64,000 nucleotides of DNA, from positions 1,426,001 through 1,490,000 of the forward strand of contig JAFFSR010000243.1 of NCBI GenBank assembly GCA_017163975.1. The letters run 5' to 3'. A program made the translations under genes and the position numbers. The DNA is from Anastatus disparis. Taxonomy: Eukaryota > Arthropoda > Insecta > Hymenoptera > Eupelmidae. The notes below the pieces were generated by a model. That model saw only the letters and a list, made by a program, of their open reading frames with translations. It had not been told where the DNA came from and made no database searches. Positions 55,218 through 64,000 of the stretch are shown one piece after another (positions within the stretch are counted from its first letter, which is position 1; every line of letters starts with the position of its first letter).

Positions 55218-56678
55218 TTAAAAACATCTGTGACCAGATATGGTTTCGTATTGGTCAGCTAGTTTATATTGTTTGCCCCCTTTTAATAGCCGCACGCTAT
55301 TCCCTATTCGGAATTCTTGCGCGTTAATTTTTCTGTCATAATAATCTTTGGATCTGTATTTAGCCTCTATTAATTTTTCTCGCGCAATTTTCTGTATCTC
55401 GTTTAAGTGAGTACTTAGATCAATTACAAAATCATTATAAGTAGGTAATTGATCCTCGGGTTCTAAGGGCTCATTTGAAGGTAAACGCATCATTTTTCCA
55501 AAAACTAACTTAAAAGAAGTAAATTGATGAGCCTCATGCGAAACAGTATTGTAGCAAAAGGTAACTAATTCAAGGTATTCGTCACAACCCATTGTTTGGA
55601 CAATCATTACTTTTATGTACTCACTTAGAGAATGATGACTGCGCTCTGAACTTCTGTTACTCCCGTGATGATACGCTGTTGCTTTTACTTGTTTAATCTT
55701 AATTTTTTTTAAAATTCGTTTCATTAACCTGCTCTTAAAATTTGAACCTTGATCCGTAAGAATTATTAACGGAGCGCCAAAAATACAGATAAATCTCTTC
55801 ATAAGAGCGTCAGCTACTGATTCTGCGGCTGCATCCTTAAGAGAAATGGTCATGCAAAACTTATAAAGATTGCATGGTAAGGTTAACACATTATTATGAC
55901 CGTTTCTTGAAACTGGAAAAGGCCTTAAAATATTTAAGCTAATTTTTGCCATTGCTGTATGGGGGGTGTCCGTAGTAGTCATTGGTTGCTTAGTTTTTAC
56001 ACGTACAAGCTTTTTGAGTTGACATTTACGTATAAAATTTCGTACATCCTCTTTGATATTCTCCCAATAATATCTTTGTCTTATCCTTTTCATTGATTTG
56101 GTGACTCCTTTATGCCCTCCTACCGCGGAGGCATGAAGTTATAATATTTCTTCTAATATTTTATATTAGTGTTGTTTTTCGACGTATTTGATACTTCCTA
56201 AGCAAATAATAATTTTTACCTGTATTCCTTTCAACACTTTTCTTAAATTTTCCACTATTTCCTCTCATGGAACATTTTCAATTAGTTCGCTCCTTGCCAT
56301 GCTTATAGATCGTATATTTTCTTCACTTATAATTTTTTTAACACGAAAACAGGATAATAAATTCGCTATTATTTCCATAGTGCTTACTGAGGTCTTTCCT
56401 CGTAGTACCATTGCAAATTGCAATATTTTCCCTTTAGCGATAATTTTAACCTCCCCTGGGCTTCATCCGTTAAAACGAGGCAACTCCTTTCTTCCATCTA
56501 GGTGTTGCGCTCCCACGTCGTGAGGTATTCCGTTGGTAGTAATTAAATAAATTAAATTATCTTTACGCATAAAAATCTTTTCCTTACATTCGACATGGAT
56601 TTTACTGTTTGCCTTTTTTTTCGGGTAAGTCCTTTCTTCGACTTTCATTATTTAATGTCTCGCCTATGAGGTTTACTG

Positions 56679-56722
<44 letters not shown>

Positions 56723-57877
56723 TCTATCTTCCTCTTGTATCGTATTTTCTAATGGATTGGGGTCCTCGTACATATTTTCATCCTCCCTAATACATTCTTT
56801 CAATTCCATGCTTTGCTCCTTCTTGGTTTCTACTTCTATTTGTAGCCGCTGTCTATTGGGCCGTTTGAATCGCTTCTCGCGATAGTTTAGACAATTGACT
56901 TTGTCTGTACAGGCGCAAGTTATAATCAGCACCGGCTCCTCTACCGGATTTCTTGATAAGGCATCGGCGTTCCTATTCGTTTTTCCGCACTTATAGACAA
57001 TATCGTAATTATTAGCGTTTAACTTAATACGCTGACGGGTGATTCTTGAAATAAGGTCCGTTGCATTTTTAAACCATATCAACGGTTTATGGTCCGTAAT
57101 CATCGTAAATTTTTTTTCTAGTAAATGGGGTCTGAATTGCGAAATGCTATACATTATTGCTAACGCTTTTCGTGAATATGTATCATATTTTCTCTCTGTA
57201 TCTGAGAAAATCCTGTAAACATATGCAATTGGTCTATATTTTCCAATCTCTCCTTGCAAGAGGATGCCTCCTACAGCTACTCCACTCGCGTCACACGTAA
57301 CTAAAAATGCTTCTGAAAAATCTGCGATTTACAATACAGGTTGACTACACAGTTTTTCCTTTGAAATTTCGAATGCCTGCTGTTGCTCTTTCTCCCATAT
57401 AAAAGCAGCGTCCTTCTTTAATAAATTACTCAAAAGTTTGGCTAAACCTGAAAAATCTTTAATAAAACATCTATAATATCCAGCCAGTCCTAAAAATTGG
57501 CGAATATTTTTCGACTTTTTCGGTATGGGAAAATACCTTATAGCATCGAGTTTTCGAGGGTCTGGTCTTACTCCTTCTTTAGTAAGTAAGTGACCTGGAT
57601 ATATAACTTCTTTCTTTAAAAATTCGTATTCATCCGGTTGTAGTTTAAGATTCGCTTCTCGCAATTTTTGAAAGAATGCCTCCATTGCATGGTTATTCTC
57701 TTCTTGTGATTTACCATATACGACTGCATCATCAAGAAACAAAAACTTATTTCTTTTATTAGTTACACTCTCGTAATTTTTTGTTGTGTTCATTCTAAAT
57801 ACGCTATCGACTAAGCGTTGAAAAGTCATGTGTGAATTAGATAAGCATATGGTCATTCTCTTAAATTGATATAATGT
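55218..57877 (-). pseudogene. Gypsy-type pol: reverse transcriptase, RNase H, integrase (decayed)
   Basis: RT (from about 57877) starts in the middle of the domain: YQFKRM, TFQRLVDSVF, the catalytic FLDDAVVYGKS (YxDD-type box with Phe) and FLGLAGYYRCFI. An in-frame TAA (57329-57331) comes before RNase H (57259-56648), with DASGVAVGG, TDHKPLIWF and NADALSRNP. A CT repeat at 56683-56718 encodes an ERER tract. The integrase has LHASAVGGHKG upstream, then MKRIRQRYYW, KISLNILRPFPVS (Asn where the first catalytic Asp is expected), ILTDQGSNF (second Asp kept), SNRSSERSHH (Glu kept) and FRIGNSVRLL. Several stops and a lost catalytic residue make it inactive. gag and both LTRs are missing; a TTAA-type MITE end cuts the RT at about 57878. 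Confidence 0.85.
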
Positions 57878-57916
57878 CTTTCTTATTAGCAAAGGACAGA
57901 AATATGATTCTTCCTC
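57878..57916. mobile_element. TTAA-family MITE, one end only
   Basis: TTAGCAAAGGACAGAAATATGATTCTTCCTC followed by TTAA (57917-57920) resembles the terminal repeat of the 50539-50919 element. It marks where the pol sequence is cut. Confidence 0.55.
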
Positions 57917-57920
57917 TTAA

Positions 57921-59040
57921 AATATATCTTCATTTTTTATAATTTTGTAATAGTATTAAATATCCCTAATGATTTCAAAGATTTATGTCTATTAAGGAAA
58001 TAATATTTATAATAAATGATGTTTAAAAAAATTACTTTTTATTTTTGTAAAAAATTAAAGTTTCATGATTTCATGTAAATAGCAAGAATGTTAATTGTTC
58101 GGTTAAATAAACAAAAATGTTAAAGATTGAATAAAAATTATATGTGAATGCATAACTGATTCAGGATCTCTTTATATTTGGAATTTGACTTATATAGATT
58201 TTAAATGATTTAATTCAAATAAAATGAATCACTAATATGATTTCTTAACTTTCGTGGTAAGTAAATAATTGCTAAGATTCATAAATTCTCAAATTTTTTG
58301 AATAATAACGCTTATTACCTGTATATCGGAATGATGTTTGATAAAAAAAGGTTAAAATTATTACTAATTACGATAGTTATATGCTTTCTCGAAGTTGAAT
58401 TTTGCTTGCATTATTTGATCGATAAATTCATAAATGAGTTGGGATACTACAACAAATTTATATGCGACATGATTTGTATGAATGATTTTTATGTATGGGT
58501 ATCGACTACGAGTAAATCAACATATTTCATGAAAGTTGCATGAATCTTAAACAATTGTTCTTTGAAAATCTTTTGATTTCCGAGTATTCTTCGACCTAAT
58601 CAAACAAACATAGAATCGAAATCTGAAAAAATCTCCAAGTTTCATTTGACGTAATCCCTGCAAATGCCTGTAAACTTCATAACCGGTATGGGAAATTTCA
58701 AAATTTATTCATATAGACGACTTTCAGGTAGCCAGGATCACCTGGATATTGTGAGATGTCATCTCAGAAAATGTGCATGTTATTAATAAATAATGGCTAA
58801 ATTTCAAAAGATATTCTTGTGGACAATGTATATCTTAGTCGGAACATCTATGTTGAGCTAGATAACATTTGCAACAACTTCAAAGTAGTTATTAAACTAT
58901 AAGTAGAATTTCAAAAGTTTTTGCTGTAGAGTAAGTTTAAGTTGTCATTAACACCTAGGTATCCAAAGACGGCGATCGTGGGTACCACAGCATAGTAAAT
59001 AACTATTTTTTAACGAGTGTCTACATCGAAAAGGTAAAGT
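57921..59040. other. Unassigned AT-rich DNA
   Basis: No recognised element. An 81-codon frame at 58298-58543 (plus) has a short hydrophobic segment but no known motif, and I do not support it as a gene. Confidence 0.3.
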
Positions 59041-59201
59041 ATGTATCTATATATATATACATATATAAATAAAGTTAAATATGTGTTTGTATGAGTGAGC
59101 ATGTGCGTGCGCGTATGAGTTAAAATTAAATGTTCCATATAAACTTGAATAAACCTGTGTGTGTGTGTACGTGCGATTCTACATTAAATGTCCCTTATGT
59201 A

Positions 59202-59248
<47 letters not shown>

Positions 59249-60204
59249 TATATCATGCTTGCGAGTTGACGTGAAACGTCTCATATATATGAACCTAAGG
59301 GTACTTAAATAGGTGTGTACAAGTTGTCATGAAATGTCCCATATATAAAGAAAAACCTGTGCTTGCGAGTACGTGCGAGTTGACATTAAATTTCCCATAT
59401 ATATATATATATATATTTATATATTATTATATATATATATATTAAAACAAAAAAATTGCGGGTGAACGTGAGCAGCTTGATATGGAATGGACCATATATA
59501 TATGCAAAAATCTGTAAGGTCGTACATAAATTGACATAAACAGTCCCATGTATATAAAAGCGTGTATGCATGAATGCAAATTGACATGAAACGTCCCATA
59601 TATGTAAACCTGAAGAAACTTGGATAGGTGTGTGAGTTGTTATGAAATGTCCTATATATATATAGAAAAGCCTGTGATTATGTGTACGTACGAGTTGACA
59701 TGAAATGTCCCATATATATTTATATATTTATATAATATATGCGGTTTATATATATGCGACATTTCATGCGTGCGTGCGCATTAGCATGAAATGTCGCAAA
59801 TATATAAACCTGTATGTGCGTGCGTTGAAATTGACCTAAAAAATCCCATGTATATTAACGTGTGTGTGCATGCATGCAAATTGGCATGAAATGTTCCCTA
59901 TACATGAACCTGTGTGTGCGTGCGTTATAATTGCCATCAAAAATCCCATGTTTATTAAAGTCTGTGTGCATGCATGCAAATTGACATTAAATGTCCTATA
60001 TATATAAACTTTGTCTACTTGCGTTTCAATTGACATGAAAAATCCCATGAATATTAACGTGTGCGTGCATGCATGCAAAACGACATGGAACGTCTCATAT
60101 ATATATATATATATATAAACCTGCCTGGGCGTGCGTTCTAATTGACGTGGAATGTCCCACGTATATATGTATGTATGTATGTATATATAAATATATATAT
60201 ATAT
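59041..60204. repeat. Minisatellite: ~60-bp units with TA runs
   Basis: Units read roughly GTGTGTGCATGCATGCAAAT then TGACATGAAATGTCCCATAT then ATATAAACCTG, repeated about 18 times, with TA runs at 59205-59246 and elsewhere. Same units and orientation as 17345-17815 and 22390-22530. The frames here are not genes. Confidence 0.85.
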
Positions 60205-60656
60205 ATATATCAACTTGTCTGTATGTGTGCGTGTGGGTCGACATGAAATGTTGCATATATATGAGCCCAGGTGCGTATGTATGTGCGCGTCCACATGTTT
60301 TTCTATATACATATATATGATAAAAATCCCTTAGTATGTTTAATTAAAAAGGAATTGTGGAATTTTTAATTAAAGCCCTCGAATTCACAAATCATAATCA
60401 TAACTGACGCTCTATCAATTCACGATTACACTTTGATTTCTTAATTGAAATTTATTTAATTAAGAATTCCTTTTGATTTTTTTGAAGAAAGCCTTTTTAA
60501 TTCACGATAAGATTTTGATTTCTTAATTAAAATATTTTTAACTATCAATTTAAAAGGAATTGTTAATTATTTAAAACTTTAATTACGAATTCAAAAAGGA
60601 TTTGTGAATTAAAATTTATTTAGAGCTGAAAATGATTTAAATATTTGCAACCCTGC
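60205..60656. mobile_element. Arm of hAT-like foldback element ending in CAACCCTG (right copy)
   Basis: It is nearly identical to 22400-22625, then carries two AATTCACGATTAC units and ends with CAACCCTG (60649-60656). The following CGTCAAAA (60657-60664) matches the CGTCAAAT beside the left copy. It directly abuts the Helitron C-terminal half. Confidence 0.75.
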
Positions 60657-62630
60657 GTCAAAATAATTCTCAAAAATAAATTTACAGAGAGAATTCCAGA
60701 TAATAGATTTGTTGTTCTTTATAATCCTTACTTATTATTGAAATTTGATGCTCACATAAACGTAGAAGTTTGTTCCACTGTACACTGCATTAAATATTTA
60801 TTCAAATACTGTTATAAAGGTCATGATTGTGCATACATTAAAATACATCAAGTAAGTGTGGATTTTCAATCAGAAAATAAAGACACTTTTCAAAATGACA
60901 ATGGTGAAAATGTTAAATTTGAATATGACGAAATCCAACAATACAATAATACACGATATTTATGTCCACCTCAAGCAATGCACAGATTATGAGAATATCC
61001 TTTACATGTTATTTCACATACTATGAAACGTCTAAGTGTTCATGAAGAAAATCAACAAAACGTATTTTTTAAAGAAGCAAAAGAAATAATGATCATGCAA
61101 AAAAATGTGGTAACAACATTAAGAGCATATTTTGAATTGAATAAAGAAGATTTTGAAGCACGAAATTACTTATATTCAGAAATACTAAATTTTTATACAT
61201 TTGATAAAAAACTGAAAAAGTGGAATAAAAGAAAAAAAAAGAAAACCAATACTTAGTAGAATGTACTTAGTAAGTCCGAAAGATAGAGAACGTTATTTCA
61301 TTAGGTTATTACTATCACATGTTAAAGGAGCCACATCTTTTGAAGCTTTGCATACTGTTGATGATGTGATGTACAATTCGTTTTATGAGGCAGCTAAGGA
61401 AAAACAATTAATTAATGAAGATGGAGAATGGGATGGATGTTTGGAAGAAGCATCTTCAACAAAATTACTTTATATTATTTATGAATTATTCGCTTTCATT
61501 TGCATTTTTTATAATCCTATAAATGCACAAGATTTAGATGAAAAATATAAAGTTAAGTTATACCATCCTAGATACGAAAAAAATATAGGTGAAAATCTTG
61601 CATTGAATATTATTAAAAATAATTTACAAGTATATGGATTTTCTTTAAACGATTTTAATTTATCTAACATGAGCACATTTATAGAAAAATATAATAATCA
61701 AACAATTTTAAATAATGATAATCATATTCTTAATGAATTAAAAATGAAAATAAATTCTTTAAATGATAAACAAAGGCAAATATTGAACTCTACTTTGAAA
61801 AGTTTAAACAACCAAAGTAAAGAAAAATATATTCTTATAGATAGACCGGGTGGAAGTGGAAAAAGCTATTTACTTAACGTTTTAATAGTTTTTTTTTAAT
61901 GATCATACTATACATTATTTATGTGCAGCTTGGACAGCTATAGCAGCGAATTCATTAGTCGATGGAAAAACCGTAGATACAACATTTAAACTACCGTTAA
62001 GAGGACGCTGGATCTCTCTATCCTTTTCTAACTGAAAAATGTAGGTTTTTGGAAAAACTAACGATTATCGATAAAGATTAAAAATTATCCGCAATTTGTA
62101 CAGTAAAAAGCAATATTTTTTCTAATGAGGACAAATTAATTTTGATGCTTTGTTTTCAAAAAAAGTTTGATATACTTACAAAATTATAAGTTAGGCTGGA
62201 GAATTAATTTGTTCTTATTAGAAAAAAATATTGTTTTCGACTTTCAAAGTTGCGGACAACTATTAATTTCTAGTGATAACTACTAGTTTTTCCAAAAACC
62301 TACATTTTTCGATTGGAAAAGGATAAAGAGATACAACGTCCTCTTAAATATAACAGATTGTACAACTTGTAATGTTGAGCCTAATTCTGCAGAAAGCAAA
62401 CAAAGGGAACACAAATAATTATTTGAGATGAAATATCCATGACTTCAAAATTTGCTTTTGAAGCAGTTGATCGTCTTATTTAAGATTTATGCGATGTTAA
62501 TCGACCCTCCGGTGGTAAAACTGTATTTGTATCAGGAGATTTTAGGCAAACATTACCAATTGTACGACATGGAAGCCGTATAAATATTATTAGAAATATA
62601 GTTGAATTTAGTTTCTTGTGGCAGAATTTA
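60657..62630 (+). pseudogene. Helitron Rep C-terminus and Pif1-type helicase half
   Basis: The frame starts inside Rep with RFVVLYNPYLLLKFDAHIN, then the two-tyrosine motif IKYLFKYCYKGHD (YxxKY), CPPQAMHRL and SVHEENQQNVFF. The helicase follows: YLVSPKDRERYFIRLLLSHV, KGATSFEAL, and Walker A in RPGGSGKSYLLN (61845-61870). A frameshift occurs at a T-run (61890), then TTFKLPL. The MITE 62001-62343 splits the next part (degraded MTSKFAFEAVD, SGDFRQTLPIV). Coding ends near 62625, where a GGGCCC repeat takes over. Together with 23136-25905 it supplies the missing half of one Helitron protein. Confidence 0.88.
62001..62343. mobile_element. TTAA-family MITE inserted in the helicase
   Basis: GAGGACGCTGGATCTCTCTA at the left mirrors the right end (GATAAAGAGATACAACGTCCTC). 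TTAA flanks at 61997-62000 and 62344-62347. The uninterrupted sequence at 37449 (AAATTACCGTTGAAC) shows where it entered. Confidence 0.9.
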
Positions 62631-64000
62631 GAGCCCAAAATATAGAGCCAAGAATACATGAGAATCAAAAATACATAAGATTCAAAGAAATATTGGGCCC
62701 GAAATAATATAGAGCTCAAGGAAATATAAGAATCAAAAGAATATAGAGCTCAAGTAAAATAAGAATCAAAAAAATATTGGGATAAAAAAAATAAAAGAAT
62801 TAGACACATATTGGGCCCAAAAAATGTAGAGACCGAGAAAATATAATATTTAAAAAAATATTGCACCCAAAAAAATATAAGATTTATAAAAATATTTGGC
62901 CCAAAAAAATATAGAGCCCAAGAAAATATAAGAATAAAATAAATATAGAGCCTAAGTAAATATAAGAATCAAAAAAATAACAGGCCAAAAAAATTAAAAG
63001 GATCAAAAGATATTGGGCCCAAATAAATATAGAGACCAAGAAAATATAATGATAAAAAAAATATTGCGCCCAAAAAAATATAAGATTAAAAAAATATAAA
63101 CCAAAAAAAAGTTAAAAAAAAATTAGGCCAAGAAAAATAAATGGCCCAAAAAAATTAGAGGCCAAAAGAAAATAGGACTCGAAAAAAAGTAGGTCCAAAA
63201 AAAGAGAAATATAGGACCGAAAAAAAATATGGAAGCCAAGAAATAAGAGGCCGAAAAAAATGAGGCCCAAAGAAAATAAGACTCAAAAAAATATAGAGCC
63301 CAAAAAGTATAAGGCCCAGAAAAATATAGAGCTAAACAAAATATAGGACTCAAAAAAATCATAGAACCCAAGAAAATATAGATTCAAAAAATATATTTGG
63401 CCCAAAAATATAGGGCACAGGAATATATAAGAATTAAATAAATATTAGGCCAACAAAAATATTGGGCCCAAAAATATAGGACACAGGAGTATATAAGAAT
63501 TAAATAAATATTAGGCCAAAAAAAATATTGGGCCCAAAAAAATTTAGAGCATAAGAATACATAGAAATCGAATAAATATTGGGCCAAAAAAAATATGAGG
63601 CCCAAAGAAAATTGGACTCAAAAAAAATGTAGGGCCTGAAAAATATAAGATCTAGAAAAATAGATCTAAATAAAATACAGTACCTAAAAAAATTATAAAA
63701 CAAAAAAAATATTAATTTCGAATAAATATTGGGCCAAAATAAATATTGGGCCTAAAAGAATATAGAACTCAATAATATATAAAAATCGAAAAAATATTGG
63801 GCCTAAAAAATATAGAGCCTAAGAAAATATAAAGTAAAAAAAAATATAGGGCCCAAAAAAATATAAGACCTAAAAAATATGAAGCCCAAAATATATAAAC
63901 CAAAAAAATATTAGGCCCAAAAAAATATTGGGCCCAAAAGTAAATAGGGCCCAAGAAAATATAAGGCCCAAAAAATATAGAGCCCAAAAAAATATAGACC
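62631..64000. repeat. Degenerate GGGCCC / AAAAAATATA tandem repeat, runs off the right edge
   Basis: Units of about 40-60 bp contain TTGGGCCCAAAAAAATATAG, AGCCCAAGAAAATATAAG and AATCAAAAAAATATT in varied order. The array starts at GAATTTAGAGCCCAAAATAT, inside the helicase frame. Frames on the minus strand (FFGPIFFWAQYF-like) are artefacts. Confidence 0.85.

Noticed and set aside
63123..63987. Phe/Trp-rich membrane-protein-like frames on the minus strand
   Set aside because: Translations of the GGGCCC / AAAATATA repeat array.
1..64000. CRISPR arrays, bacterial operons or prophage
   Set aside because: Regular repeats here lack spacers of constant size, splice sites and retroelements show a eukaryotic genome, and no bacterial gene is present.

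Overview
This is an AT-rich eukaryotic window that looks like insect repeat-rich DNA. An insect, possibly hymenopteran, source is inferred from the style of the transposons: a jockey/CR1-like LINE with a CCHC ORF1, Helitrons with Pif1-type helicases, an intron-bearing hAT gene, an errantivirus-like env, and many foldback MITEs. I see no intact host gene, tRNA or rRNA. Nearly every recognisable coding region belongs to a mobile element, and nearly all are broken.

Layout: 1-5130 is a tandem satellite (about 152 bp monomer, 12-monomer higher-order repeat of 1830 bp). 5556-7209 is a terminal-inverted-repeat element built from short palindromic words that resemble the satellite; its relative sits at 45550-47131. 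7212-9878 is a decayed hAT transposase with visible introns. 10750-15983 holds foldback MITEs, a LINE/SINE-like tail and a Tc1/mariner-like element. 16480-17815 and 22335-23135 are TA microsatellites and minisatellites split by a LINE (17816-22330). 23136-25905 is the N-terminal half of a Helitron (minus strand); its C-terminal half is at 60657-62630 on the plus strand. 28567-34971 is an LTR retrotransposon with gag only. 36187-38580 holds two more Helitron helicase fragments around a guanine-run cluster. 38705-41620 is minisatellite DNA. 42010-43635 is a nest of foldback elements. Two solo LTRs lie at 43636-44961 and 45920-46876. 49222-49725 is a repeat full of AGGTCA half-sites. 50417-51690 is a fragment of an unknown arthropod protein family, split by a TTAA-flanked MITE.

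The most interesting part is 51900-57880 (minus strand). A decayed Gypsy-type pol (RT, RNase H, integrase) is followed by a run of small reading frames with paired cysteines, then a very compact BIR plus RING (IAP-like) gene, then an env-like glycoprotein remnant, all in one orientation. It may be an env-bearing retroelement that captured an apoptosis inhibitor, or pieces of an endogenised large DNA virus next to a Gypsy element. All of it is disabled by stops or frameshifts.

The second key point is structural. The two Helitron halves are each capped by the same terminal motif (CAACCCTG) and by matching 8-bp duplications (CGTCAAAT / CGTCAAAA), but lie 37.5 kb apart in opposite orientation. 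That is the footprint expected if one hAT-type insertion was split by an inversion of about 37 kb, or by an assembly error.
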